Positions 17,866 to 26,042 are shown, counted from the first letter of the stretch. The stretch is DNA of 64,000 bases from Streptomyces sp. Ru72 (GCF_002920635.1 NZ_PQSR01000035.1:1-64000), one strand, 5' to 3'. Numbers and translations are program-made. The notes: generated from the sequence alone by a model not told the origin.

Positions 17866-17925
17866 CCCGCGTGCGCTGACCCGCGTGCGCTGACCCGCAC
17901 CGAGCGGTCCGCATCGAGCCGCCCG

Positions 17926-18588
17926 TCAGACGACCGCCACCACCGCATACCGCTCGTCGTCCACCTCCCTCCCCCACAGCCGCGCGTCGTCCGACAGCCG
18001 CTCGAGGCGTACGTCCTGGGCGAGAGGCGCGAGGAGAGCGGTCAGGCGGTCGGCGGGTATGCCGACCGGGCTCACCGTCCCCCACACGCCCTCCACCAGC
18101 ACCAGGCGGCCGGCGGGGCGCAGCAGTCCCCGCCAGTGGCGCAGGACGCGGCCGGGGTCGGGCAGGGTCCACAGCACATGGCGGACGAGGACGGCGTCGA
18201 AGAGCTGTTCGCCGACCGGCGGCGCCGCCGCGTCGCCGACGAGGAACACCGCGTCGCGTCCGGCGAGCTTGGCGCGGGCACGCGCGACCATGGCCGGTGA
18301 CAGGTCGACCCCTGTCACCCGGTGTCCCTGTTCGGCGGCGAGCAGTGACAGGCTGCCGGTGCCGCAGCCGAGGTCCAGGACGTCACCGGCCCGCCGCGGC
18401 AGCCACGTACCCAGCCGGGCGGCCCATGCCTCGCGCACCGCCGGGTCGCGCAGGCCGTGGTCCGGTTCGGCGTCGAAGGTGGCGGCCTCGGCGTCCCAGT
18501 CCACGCCGGGGTCCGTGCCCACGGAGGTTTGGGCTCCGCTGTTCCTGGCCATGTTCCTGGTCATGTTCGTGTTGATGTCTCGGTCCAT
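17926..18588 (-). CDS. Class I SAM-dependent methyltransferase
   Basis: The 220-residue protein has the class I methyltransferase motif I VLDLGCGTGSLSLLAAEQG (about residues 70-88), the acidic end of strand beta2 in VTGVDLSPAM, and motif II/III region AVLVRHVLWTLPDPG. The first 30 residues are polar, repetitive (Met/Asn/Arg-rich) and probably disordered, so translation could begin at an inner Met. Substrate is unknown; the fold is typical of small-molecule and quinone methylases. It is divergent from the 44-residue protein gene, sharing a 136-base intergenic region. Confidence 0.83.
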   Translation of the reverse strand: MDRDINTNMTRNMARNSGAQTSVGTDPGVDWDAEAATFDAEPDHGLRDPAVREAWAARLGTWLPRRAGDVLDLGCGTGSLSLLAAEQGHRVTGVDLSPAMVARARAKLAGRDAVFLVGDAAAPPVGEQLFDAVLVRHVLWTLPDPGRVLRHWRGLLRPAGRLVLVEGVWGTVSPVGIPADRLTALLAPLAQDVRLERLSDDARLWGREVDDERYAVVAVV

Positions 18589-18645
18589 GACGCCAGGGTG
18601 ACAGCCACCACTGACAGTCGAATCGTGACAGCCGCCACAGACATA

Positions 18646-18719
18646 CCTCGACCGATGAGGAACCCTCGCCGAAAGGGTCTACCTCCGCGCAAACGCGGAA
18701 CCCGGTAGGCACAAGGAGG
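18646..18719 (+). promoter_or_regulatory. Structured leader, candidate translational switch
   Basis: By eye this leader can form: hairpin ACCCT/AGGGT (18662-18666 with 18674-18678); stem CTACC/GGTAG (18679-18683 with 18704-18708) around hairpin CCGCG-CAAA-CGCGG (18685-18698); and an alternative crossing pair GGGT/ACCC (18675-18678 with 18700-18703). The Shine-Dalgarno GGAGG (18715-18719) is complementary to CCTCC (18682-18686), which lies inside the stem. The two pairings are mutually exclusive, as in translational riboswitches. No known riboswitch consensus was recognised. This was not computed and may be chance in GC-rich DNA. Confidence 0.45.
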
Positions 18720-18724
18720 CAGCC

Positions 18725-18859
18725 ATGCGCCGAGTGACCGTGCACAAGCCCCTGAAGAGGACCGACTCCCGCCGGACGCGCGAGGAGGCCGACGAGCGCC
18801 CCACGGAGCGCCCGGAGGTCCGCAAGGACATCGCCCGCATCTGGTGGCCGGACGGCTGA
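18725..18859 (+). CDS. 44-residue basic/charged protein of unknown function
   Basis: A short frame of 44 residues starts at ATG 18725 with an ideal site (AAGGAGG, six bases upstream). The product is highly charged: a basic N-terminal half (MRRVTVHKPLKRTDSRRTRE) and an acidic/basic C-terminal half ending in IWWPDG. No hydrophobic core, signal or membrane segment is seen, so it is likely a disordered or partner-dependent cytoplasmic protein. I believe similar short proteins occur in other streptomycetes, but this was not searched. The structured leader directly upstream suggests its translation is controlled. It could instead be a leader peptide, though no regulated gene follows on this strand. 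Confidence 0.6.
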   Translation: MRRVTVHKPLKRTDSRRTREEADERPTERPEVRKDIARIWWPDG

Positions 18860-18939
18860 CCCGGGGCGTACCGACCGTCACGAGGTGCCGTGCCCCCGCG
18901 AAAGACACGGAAAGCGATCCAGACCGGGCGCTGATGCCC

Positions 18940-19413
18940 TCAGCCCAGCCGCTTGCGGTAGTGGACTCGGTCGTACGGCCCGTCGACACGGCGCTCGACG
19001 ACCTCGTATCCGTACTTCGGATAGATCTTCTGGTTCTCCCACATCAGCGCGTTCGTGTAGAGCCTGACCTCGGGCAGGCCGAGCGTACGCGCGTGTGCGT
19101 CCACGAAGGCGAGCAGCCTGCGCCCCACGCCCAGCCCCTGGGCGCCGGGGTGCACGGCGATGCTGTCGAGGAAGAGATGGTCCTCGAACGCCTCCACCAC
19201 CACGAGCCCGTTCACGGGCTCTCCCGTCACGAACACCCGCCCCGCGGCCACGTCGTCGGCGTGGTCGGCCTCCATCGGCTTGGGCACCACTCCGATACGC
19301 GCGATGTAGTGGTGGTACGCGGCATCCGTCACGGCCCGTACGGCCGGCACATCGGCGGCGAGGGCCGGCCTGATCCCCTCGGGCGTACCGGCGTCTTCCG
19401 TGGCATCTGTCAT
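18940..19413 (-). CDS. GNAT family N-acetyltransferase
   Basis: The 157-residue protein is a single GNAT domain. The acetyl-CoA loop is GAQGLGVGRRLLAF (about residues 93-106), preceded by the strand FLDSIAVHP. The end of the fold, RLYTNALMWENQKIYPKYGYEVV, is characteristic of small GNATs that act on amines or peptides. The N-terminal IRPALAADVPAVRAVTDAAY is the usual first strand and helix. It is monocistronic. The start has no Shine-Dalgarno sequence but a TANNNT element seven bases upstream. Substrate is unknown. Confidence 0.87.
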   Translation of the reverse strand: MTDATEDAGTPEGIRPALAADVPAVRAVTDAAYHHYIARIGVVPKPMEADHADDVAAGRVFVTGEPVNGLVVVEAFEDHLFLDSIAVHPGAQGLGVGRRLLAFVDAHARTLGLPEVRLYTNALMWENQKIYPKYGYEVVERRVDGPYDRVHYRKRLG

Positions 19414-19420
19414 GGGCCGA

Positions 19421-19426
19421 ACGGTA
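19421..19426 (-). promoter_or_regulatory. -10 element TACCGT for leaderless GNAT transcript
   Basis: On the minus strand TACCGT ends seven bases before the ATG at 19413, with no ribosome-binding site between. It is identical to the element in front of the two-domain GNAT gene at 16455. Confidence 0.5.
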
Positions 19427-19541
19427 CTTGGCTGATCGCAGGCTCAGCACTCCCTTAACGGCACCATAAGGATCTCCACCACCGGCCCTGAACAGGGGAT
19501 TTCACGGCTTCCTGCGGCTAGCTTGCTGTTCGCCCCTCACT

Positions 19542-19580
19542 CCGGGGCCTGTCCGGCGGCTCAGGCCGGACAGGCCCCGG
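19542..19580 (-). terminator. Strong hairpin terminator after secreted lipase
   Basis: A perfect 16-bp inverted repeat (19542-19557 with 19565-19580) with a seven-base loop starts seven bases after the lipase stop codon. It lacks a U-run, as is usual in Streptomyces. Confidence 0.8.
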
Positions 19581-19587
19581 TGGCGCT

Positions 19588-20445
19588 TCAGCTGAACGCC
19601 GACGCGCAGGTGGTGGCGGTGGCGTGGGCGGGGTCGAGGGCGTTGGCCGCCTCATGGAAGGCGATGCGGTCGGACAGCCCGATCATCACGTGCTCCGAGA
19701 GGTCCACCCCGCACAGGTCCTGCAACAGCACGTTGTGGACGTCGGATCCGCTCAGGAACTGGGAGCGGTACGGCGTGACCACCTCGTCGTACTTGGTGGC
19801 GATGACCGTGTAGTGGACGCCGGCCACGGTGTCGCCCCCCGCGTTGAGCTTGGCGAGGAAGGCGGACCCGGCGATCTGGTCGGCGAGCCCGGGCGTGGCC
19901 GCGGAGAGAAGGTCCTGCGCGCCGGGGAAGTACGGCAGCAGGTTGGTGAGTCCGTCCAGGGTGGTGCCGTGGTTGTCGGGCGCGATGCCGACGAGGGCGT
20001 TCACCTTGGCGGCGCCGCCGAGGAACTTGAGGTAGTAGCGGGGCATCATGCCGCCCTGGGAGTGGCCGACGATGTCGACCTTGGCGGCGCCGGTCGCGGC
20101 GAGCACCTTGTCGACGAAGACGGACAGTTGCTGCGCGGACTGGTCGATGGGGCCGAGGCCGTAGAAGAGCGGGACGCCTGAGAGTTGACCGTAGTCGAGC
20201 GAGAAGACGCAGTAGCCGCGGTCCTCCAGGTAGGGCGCGAAGGCCAGCCAGTTGTCGACCGCGTTCGCGAAGGTCCCGTGGACGAGCACGACCGGGCGGG
20301 GGTGGGCGGCGGACGGCTTGCAGGAGTAGTCGTTCCAGCCTGTGCTGGGGGCGGCGGCCTCGGCGGTGGCGGCGGGGACGAAGGCGACCGCCGCGGTCAG
20401 CGCCAGGGCGGCAAGGGGTCTGAGCAGGCGTTTCCAGGGCAGCAT
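19588..20445 (-). CDS. Secreted triacylglycerol lipase (alpha/beta hydrolase, LipA-like)
   Basis: The 285-residue protein has a signal peptide (about residues 1-31, ending AAATAEAAAP) and an alpha/beta-hydrolase domain. The oxyanion motif VLVHGTF is at about residue 57, the nucleophile elbow GHSQGG at about 129, and a catalytic Asp and His are probably in ATKYDEVVTPY and DLSEHVMIG. Cys residues near the start and end suggest disulfides. The family hydrolyses fatty-acid esters outside the cell. ATG 20445 has AAGGAGAT nine bases upstream. Two AAGTTACG direct repeats lie about 80-115 bases upstream, possible regulator or sigma-factor sites. Confidence 0.92.
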   Translation of the reverse strand: MLPWKRLLRPLAALALTAAVAFVPAATAEAAAPSTGWNDYSCKPSAAHPRPVVLVHGTFANAVDNWLAFAPYLEDRGYCVFSLDYGQLSGVPLFYGLGPIDQSAQQLSVFVDKVLAATGAAKVDIVGHSQGGMMPRYYLKFLGGAAKVNALVGIAPDNHGTTLDGLTNLLPYFPGAQDLLSAATPGLADQIAGSAFLAKLNAGGDTVAGVHYTVIATKYDEVVTPYRSQFLSGSDVHNVLLQDLCGVDLSEHVMIGLSDRIAFHEAANALDPAHATATTCASAFS

Positions 20446-20636
20446 CGGGTGATCTCCTTGCGGCTCGGGGAGAAGCGACGACCTTGCGCCCTGTGATCCG
20501 GATCACGGGATGCTGTTCACTCGTCAAGTTACGAACGAGTAGCAGACAAGTGAAGTTACGCGTCGGTAAAAACTTCCAGTGATAGCTGACCGCGGCAGCG
20601 ATTGCTGGTAATGCCCTGAACGTATGCGGCGACCCG

Positions 20637-21083
20637 TCACCAGACGGGCTTGACCGGCCCATAGGGCGCGATACGCAGCAACTGGCGCTGCAGCGCGCGG
20701 ATTTCACGCTCCCCCAGCAGCTCCACCCATGGCCGCACGGCGTCCGCCGCGGCCTCCTCGGCGGCCCGCGTACAGGCCCATCCGCGGCCGGTGAGCACGA
20801 TCAGCCGCGCCCGCGCGTCACCGGGGTGCGGCCGCCGCTCGGCGTACCCCTTGCGCACGATCTCCTCGACGAGCTGACTGGCGGCCTGCTTGGTCACGCC
20901 CAGATGGGCGGCCAACTCGGTGACCGTCGCGCCATCCGGGGCCAGCCGCGCGAAGGCGAACCCGTGCGCGGGTCGCAGTCCTTCGAAGCCGCGCGCGACA
21001 ACGCCGTCATGAATGCGTTGTGTGAGCTCACCCGCGACGGCGAGCAGGGCTGCGGACAGGGAGATGGCCTCGGAGTTCTGCAC
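20637..21083 (-). CDS. MarR-family transcriptional regulator
   Basis: The 148-residue protein has a central winged helix-turn-helix, TVTELAAHLGVTKQAASQLV (about residues 53-72), and the acidic wing HPGDARARLIVLT, the standard MarR arrangement. Flanking helices form the dimer interface. It is divergent from the cupin gene, and two nearly identical 19-bp palindromes lie in the 95-base region between the two genes. It very probably represses both itself and the cupin gene, with a small molecule relieving repression. GTG 21083 is the only suitable start; its ribosome-binding site is weak. Confidence 0.9.
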   Translation of the reverse strand: MQNSEAISLSAALLAVAGELTQRIHDGVVARGFEGLRPAHGFAFARLAPDGATVTELAAHLGVTKQAASQLVEEIVRKGYAERRPHPGDARARLIVLTGRGWACTRAAEEAAADAVRPWVELLGEREIRALQRQLLRIAPYGPVKPVW

Positions 21084-21110
21084 GAGGGCATTGAAACACC
21101 CTTGACGGAA

Positions 21111-21129
21111 TGGTCAAGCAGGTTGACCA
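21111..21129. promoter_or_regulatory. MarR operator 1 (19-bp palindrome)
   Basis: TGGTCAAGCAGGTTGACCA is an inverted repeat with one mismatch pair around a central base. It lies in the divergent marR/cupin promoter and overlaps a possible -35 TTGACC for the cupin gene. Confidence 0.72.
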
Positions 21130-21144
21130 TGGGGGCACAGCGAT

Positions 21145-21163
21145 TAGTCAAGCAGCTTGACCA
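21145..21163. promoter_or_regulatory. MarR operator 2 (19-bp palindrome)
   Basis: TAGTCAAGCAGCTTGACCA matches operator 1 at 17 of 19 positions and starts 34 bases after it, about three helical turns. It overlaps the likely -10 region of the cupin gene, so binding would block RNA polymerase. Confidence 0.72.
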
Positions 21164-21178
21164 CTTTCGGAGGCGCCC

Positions 21179-21553
21179 ATGCCCGTCGTCCGCCCTTCCC
21201 GAGCCGTCACCCATGAACTGCACGGCGCCCGCTTCGTCTCGTACGCCACCCCCCTGACCGGCAGCAAGGAGCTGTGCGCGTGGCGCGGTGAGATCCCGGC
21301 GGGGACCCGCGCCCCCCTCCACACAGTCAGCCGGGAGGAGATCTTCCACCTGCTCAGCGGCGAACTGCTGATCACCCTCGACGGCCATACCGAGCGGATC
21401 ACCGCGGGTGACACGGTGATCATCAATCCCGGCGCCACCCTCGGAGTCGAGAACCCCACGGACGAGGTGGCCGTCTCCTGGGTCACCACATCCATCGGCC
21501 TTGAGGCGGTGCTCGCGGACGGCACGCGTATCACGCCCCCCTGGGCGAGTTGA
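21179..21553 (+). CDS. Small cupin-domain protein
   Basis: The 124-residue protein is a single cupin barrel: APLHTVSREEIFHLLSGEL (motif 1, His and Glu metal ligands, about residues 44-62) and ITAGDTVIINPGATLGVEN (motif 2). The second-motif His common in cupin enzymes is not obvious, so it may bind a ligand rather than catalyse. It may bind or detoxify the compound sensed by the divergent MarR regulator. GGAGG lies six bases before ATG 21179. It converges with imuB, three bases apart. Confidence 0.88.
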   Translation: MPVVRPSRAVTHELHGARFVSYATPLTGSKELCAWRGEIPAGTRAPLHTVSREEIFHLLSGELLITLDGHTERITAGDTVIINPGATLGVENPTDEVAVSWVTTSIGLEAVLADGTRITPPWAS

Positions 21554-21556
21554 CGC

Positions 21557-22531
21557 CTACGCGGCCAGGGACCCCCGTATCACCGCCCGGGGCCCGAACT
21601 TCGCCCGCGCGCGGTCCGCGACCTCCTCGATGCGGCGGACCCTCTCGTCCACCGGGTCGAAGGTGAGCTGGTGGGCCGCGTGTTCGGCGGAGCCCAGGTC
21701 CTCGGCGCGCAGGGCGATCGCACGGACACGGGCGCGCTGGAGGCCGAGCGCCTCGTACATGCGGTACGCCTCGGCGGTGAGCGCAGTGGAGTGCGCGGTC
21801 GGCTCGGCGAGGGCGCGGGTGCGGGTGGTCGCGGAGCGGTCGGCGTAGCGCACGGTGAGGGTGAGCCTGCCGCACACCCGCTCCACGGCACGCAGCCGGG
21901 CGCCCAGTTCCTCGGTGGCCGACAGCAGGGCGCGGCGGTGCCGGTCCGGGTCCAGTTCGTCGCGCCGGAAGGTGCGTTCGGTGGCCAACGAGCGGGTCAC
22001 GGCGTTGGGCACGACCCGGCCGCGGTCGATGCCGTGCGCCTTCTCGTGCAGTTCACGGCCGGCCCGGGCGCCGACGAGGCGCTGCACCGTCGACAGGGGC
22101 GCGGCGGCGAGCCTGCCGATGCTGTCGAGGCCGTACTCGCACAGGGTGCGGGCGGTCGCGCCGCCGACCCCGGGCAGCGCCCGCACCGGGCGGTCGGCCA
22201 GGAACTCCGTGATGGCGTCCGGGTCGTCGGGCACCACCCGGATCTCCCCGGGCGCGGCCTCCCCGAGGGCCATACGGGCCAGCATCGGCCCCGGCCCGGC
22301 CCCGATCGCGCAGTCGACCCCGTGGTGCGCGAGGGCCCGTACCCGGATCAGCCTGGCCAGCTCGACGGCGTCCCGGCCGAAGTACCGCTCCGCTCCCCCG
22401 AGGTCGGCGAGCGCGGCGTCGGGCGGCAGCGCCTCGACGACGGGCGTGAACTCCTCGAGGAGCCCGAGCAGTCCCGGCAGGGCCGCCTCGTACAGCTCGG
22501 GCAGCTGGAAACGTACGCAGAGGATGGTCAT
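21557..22531 (-). CDS. imuB: ImuB-like Y-family polymerase homologue (mutasome subunit)
   Basis: The 324-residue protein aligns by eye with the palm, finger and little-finger region of Y-family DNA polymerases (LPGVGGATARTLCEYG helix-hairpin-helix at about 195-210; RTFR-like little finger). The catalytic acids appear lost: the N-terminal strand reads ILCVRFQLPELY where active polymerases have Asp, and ALADLGGAERYF stands where DE is expected. This is the pattern of ImuB, which recruits DnaE2 to the sliding clamp for translesion synthesis. Its ATG overlaps the dnaE2 stop by four bases, so the two are co-expressed. No imuA-like gene is adjacent. Confidence 0.85.
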   Translation of the reverse strand: MTILCVRFQLPELYEAALPGLLGLLEEFTPVVEALPPDAALADLGGAERYFGRDAVELARLIRVRALAHHGVDCAIGAGPGPMLARMALGEAAPGEIRVVPDDPDAITEFLADRPVRALPGVGGATARTLCEYGLDSIGRLAAAPLSTVQRLVGARAGRELHEKAHGIDRGRVVPNAVTRSLATERTFRRDELDPDRHRRALLSATEELGARLRAVERVCGRLTLTVRYADRSATTRTRALAEPTAHSTALTAEAYRMYEALGLQRARVRAIALRAEDLGSAEHAAHQLTFDPVDERVRRIEEVADRARAKFGPRAVIRGSLAA

Positions 22532-25500
22532 CCCGCACTCCCCGGACTCTGGTGCCACAACTTCCTTCCGCCCGCCGGGCCCTCGCCCGCGGGACGCATG
22601 TCGGCCCAGGGGTTCATCTCGTACCCCGTGGACATCCGGATGCGCCGGCCCCTCGCCGCGTCGCCGTCGCCGCCGTCCGGCGGGGCCGGTACGGGCTCCG
22701 CCAGCCGCGCCGCGACCTCGTCGAGGCCGCCCTCCGCCCGCAGTTCCATCAGCTCGGCGAGGTTCCAGGCGGCCGAGCCGACCACGCTGAGGCTGCGCGG
22801 CCCGCGCCGCTGCACCACCCCGCGCACCAGCAGCAGCCAGGAGTGGAAGACGGTGTGGGCGCAGGTGTCGTGGGAGTCGTCGAAGAAGGCGAGGTCGACC
22901 AGGCCCGTGCCGTCGTCGAGCGTGGTGAAGATGACCCGCTTGCCGGACCGGATCGGCGGGGTCTGGGTGGCCGCCTTGGCGCCCGCGACCAGCACCGTCT
23001 CGCCATGCCGTGCGTCACGCAACCGGCGTGCCGAGATGACGCCCAGCTCGTCGAGGAAGGTGCGGTAGTCGTCCATCAGGTTGCGCGAGGCGTCCATGGA
23101 CAGTACTCCCAGCTCGGCGCTGAGCCGTTCTTCAGCGGTGAGGTCGGGCAGCCCGGCCGGGGCGGTCCTGCGCCCGCCGGCCAGGGGGAGCTGGCCGCCG
23201 CCCGCGCCACGGGAGCCCCGGTGCAGCTCGGTCAGGTGCAGTTGCAGATCGCGGCGGTTGGCGCCGAACGCGTCCAACGCGCCGACCTGCGCGAGCCGCT
23301 GGGCGAGGGGTCGGCTCGGCCGGGCCCGCTCCCAGAAGTCGAGGAGGGAGGCGTACGGCTGCCCGGCCTCTATCCGTTTGGCCTCGGCCTCGCTGATGCC
23401 GTGCACGTCGGAGAGGGCGAGGCGGAGGCCCCAACGCCCGCCGGAACCAGGCGATTCAGACACCAGTTCGATGCGATGGGCGGCGCCCGACTTGTTCACG
23501 TCCAACGGCAGGATCGGCACGCCCCGGCGCCGCGCGTCCGCCAGCAGCAGCCGTTTCGGGTACATCCCGGGGTCGTGGGTGAGCAGCCCCGCGTAGAAGG
23601 CGGCCGGGTGATGGGCCTTCAGCCACGCGGACTGGTACGTGGGGACGGCGAAGGCGACCGCGTGCGCCTTGCAGAAGCCGTAGGAGCCGAAGGCCTCGAC
23701 GATCTCCCAGGTCCGCTGGATCGTTTCCGCGTCGTATCCGTTCGCCGCCGCCCGCTGCGCGAACCACACCCGGATCCGCCCCTGCGCCTGAGGGTCGGAC
23801 AGCCCGCGCCGCACCTGGTCCGCCTCGCCCCGCCCGCAGCCGGTCATGATGTCGACGATGTGGATGATCTGCTCGTGGAAGACGACGACGCCGTACGTCT
23901 CCTTCAGCGGTTCCTCCAGGTCGGGGTGCGGATAGCGGACGGGCGCCCGCCCGTGCCGCGCCTCGATGAACGGCCGCACCATGTCGGCCGCGACCGGCCC
24001 CGGCCGGAACAGGGAGATGTCGACGACCAGGTCGTGGAAGCCGGCCGGCTGGAGCCGCCCGACCAGGTCCCGCTGGCCCGGCGACTCGATCTGGAAGCAA
24101 CCCAGGGTCTCGGTGGAACGGATGAGCCGGTACGTCGCCGGGTCGCCCGGCGCGAGGGAGTCCAGGTCGATCCGCCTGCCGGAGGTCCGCTTCACCTCCG
24201 CGACGGCGTGCGCCATCGCGGACTGCATCCGCACCCCGAGCACATCGAGCTTGAGCAGCCCGAGCTCCTCCACGTCGTCCTTGTCGAACTGCGACATGGG
24301 AAAGCCCTCGCCGCTGGTCGGCATGACCGGCGTACGGGAAAGGAGGGAGGCGTCGGAGAGGAGGACCCCGCACGGGTGCATGGCGACCCCGCGCGGAAGG
24401 GCGTCGAGGGCCTCGACCAGCTCCCACAGCCTGCCGTACCTCTCCTTCTCCCCCGCCAGCCGCCTCAGCTCGGGCAGCTCCTCCAGCGCCGCGCGGGCGT
24501 CGCGGGCGCGGATGTGCGGGAAGGACTTGGCGATGCGGTCGATCTCGGCCGGGTCCATGGACAGGGCGGCACCCACGTCGCGGATGGCGTGCCGCACGCG
24601 GTACGTCTCCGGCATGGCGACCGTGGCGACCCGCTCGGTGCCGAACCGGTCGATGATCGCCCGGTAGACCTCGAGGCGGCGCGCGGACTCCACGTCGATG
24701 TCGATGTCGGGCAGGGCGGTGCGCCGTTTGGACAGGAAGCGCTCCATCAGCAGCCCGTGCTCGACGGGGTCGGCGTGCGCGATACCGAGGAGGTGGTTGA
24801 CGAGGGAGCCCGCGCCGGAACCGCGCGCGGCGACCCGGATGCCCATCTTCCGCACGTCGTCCACGACCTGGGCGACGGTGAGGAAGTAGGAGGCGAAGCC
24901 GTGGTGGGCGATGATGTCCAGTTCCTCGTGCATCCGCTCCCAGTAGTCCCGGCGGCCGGCGTAGCCGCGCAGCACCATGCCCGCCGCCGCCCGGGAGGCG
25001 AGCACGCGCTGGGCGGTGCGGCGGCCGGCGCCGACGAGGTGTGGTTCGGGGAAGTGGACGGTGCCGACGCCCAGGTCGTCCTCGGGGTCGACCAGGCACT
25101 CGGCGGCCGTGGCCCGGGTCTGCTCCAGCAGGCGGTGGGCGGTGTCGCGGCGGAAGCCGGCCGCCTCCACCACCCGCTCGGCGATCTCGGACATGGCGCC
25201 CGCGTCCTTGAGCCAGGCCTCGCCGGAGTCCAGCTCCTTGGTGGGGTCGATGGGGACCAGGCGGCGGGCGGCGTCCAGGACGTCGGCGACCGGGCCGAGG
25301 CCGGGGTCGGCGTACCGGACGGCGTTGCTGAGCACGGGCCGGACGCGCTGCTCGGCGGCGAAGCCGACGGTGCGGGCGGCCAGGCGCAGGGAGCCGGGGC
25401 CGGTGCCGGCGCGGCCGTGCCAGACGGCTTCCAGGCGCAGGGCGTCGCCGTAGACCTCACGCCAGGGTGCGAGCAGCTTCGCCGCGCGGTCCGGGCGTCC

Positions 25501-25959
25501 GGCGGCGAGGGCGCGGCCCACGTCGGAGTCGGGACCGAGCAGGACGGTCAGACCGTCGGCGTGGTTGTCGGCCCAGGGCAGCAGCGGGGTGTCCTGCGTG
25601 TGGGCGGCGGAGACCAGGCGGCACAGGTCGGACCAGCCGCGGGCGCCGTCCCGGGCGAGGAAGACCGCGCGGGGTGTCGACTCGTCGATGAAGGCACCGC
25701 CGCGCACGGGGGTACGGCGTCTCTCGCGCCGCACCGGCTCATACCCCGCCACCGCCAGCTCCGCCCCGAACAGCGGCCGGACCCCCGCCGCCGCGCAGGC
25801 CCGGACGAACCGGACCGTGCCCGCGAGGGTGTCCCGGTCGGTGAGCGCGAGGGCGTCCATGCCCAGCTCACCGGCGCGCTCGGCCAGCCGCTCCGGGTGT
25901 GAGGCGCCGTACCGCAGGGAGAACCCGGAGGCGGTGTGCAGATGCGCGAAACCCGGCAC
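22528..25959 (-). CDS. dnaE2: Error-prone DNA polymerase III alpha subunit DnaE2
   Basis: The 1143-residue protein has an N-terminal PHP domain (FAHLHTASGFSLRYGASHP, about residues 4-22, then MDALALTDRDTLAG), the DNA polymerase III palm with catalytic LPDIDIDVESARR (about 415-427), fingers, and a C-terminal OB-fold. This is the length and layout of DnaE2/ImuC, which bypasses DNA damage with errors. I chose GTG 25959 over the longer GTG 25989 because GGGAGG lies five bases upstream and the protein then starts MPGFAHLHT as in relatives. Two LexA-like boxes lie 38 and 84 bases upstream, implying SOS induction. It is operonic with imuB. Confidence 0.93.
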   Translation of the reverse strand: MPGFAHLHTASGFSLRYGASHPERLAERAGELGMDALALTDRDTLAGTVRFVRACAAAGVRPLFGAELAVAGYEPVRRERRRTPVRGGAFIDESTPRAVFLARDGARGWSDLCRLVSAAHTQDTPLLPWADNHADGLTVLLGPDSDVGRALAAGRPDRAAKLLAPWREVYGDALRLEAVWHGRAGTGPGSLRLAARTVGFAAEQRVRPVLSNAVRYADPGLGPVADVLDAARRLVPIDPTKELDSGEAWLKDAGAMSEIAERVVEAAGFRRDTAHRLLEQTRATAAECLVDPEDDLGVGTVHFPEPHLVGAGRRTAQRVLASRAAAGMVLRGYAGRRDYWERMHEELDIIAHHGFASYFLTVAQVVDDVRKMGIRVAARGSGAGSLVNHLLGIAHADPVEHGLLMERFLSKRRTALPDIDIDVESARRLEVYRAIIDRFGTERVATVAMPETYRVRHAIRDVGAALSMDPAEIDRIAKSFPHIRARDARAALEELPELRRLAGEKERYGRLWELVEALDALPRGVAMHPCGVLLSDASLLSRTPVMPTSGEGFPMSQFDKDDVEELGLLKLDVLGVRMQSAMAHAVAEVKRTSGRRIDLDSLAPGDPATYRLIRSTETLGCFQIESPGQRDLVGRLQPAGFHDLVVDISLFRPGPVAADMVRPFIEARHGRAPVRYPHPDLEEPLKETYGVVVFHEQIIHIVDIMTGCGRGEADQVRRGLSDPQAQGRIRVWFAQRAAANGYDAETIQRTWEIVEAFGSYGFCKAHAVAFAVPTYQSAWLKAHHPAAFYAGLLTHDPGMYPKRLLLADARRRGVPILPLDVNKSGAAHRIELVSESPGSGGRWGLRLALSDVHGISEAEAKRIEAGQPYASLLDFWERARPSRPLAQRLAQVGALDAFGANRRDLQLHLTELHRGSRGAGGGQLPLAGGRRTAPAGLPDLTAEERLSAELGVLSMDASRNLMDDYRTFLDELGVISARRLRDARHGETVLVAGAKAATQTPPIRSGKRVIFTTLDDGTGLVDLAFFDDSHDTCAHTVFHSWLLLVRGVVQRRGPRSLSVVGSAAWNLAELMELRAEGGLDEVAARLAEPVPAPPDGGDGDAARGRRIRMSTGYEMNPWADMRPAGEGPAGGRKLWHQSPGSAG

Positions 25960-25996
25960 ACGCACCTCCCGTACCCGTGAGCCACTCACACGGCTC

Positions 25997-26012
25997 TCGA
26001 ACGTCCGTTCCC
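25997..26012. promoter_or_regulatory. LexA (SOS) box upstream of dnaE2
   Basis: The site contains GAACGTCCGTTC, an exact GAAC-N4-GTTC core of the actinobacterial SOS box, inside TCGAACGTCCGTTCCC. It ends 38 bases before the chosen dnaE2 start. Confidence 0.72.
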
Positions 26013-26042
26013 ATCTCCCTCACCACCACCATAGACCAATTT

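Noticed and set aside
18650..18680. Hammerhead-ribozyme-like CGATGAG ... GAAA pattern in the leader of the 44-residue protein
   Set aside because: The CUGANGA core has a mismatch, stem II would be only two base pairs, and no suitable cleavage site and stem III pairing follow.
22552..25902. 1116-residue open frame on the plus strand
   Set aside because: It is the antisense shadow of dnaE2. High third-position GC leaves few stop codons in the opposite frame, and there is no family resemblance or ribosome-binding site.
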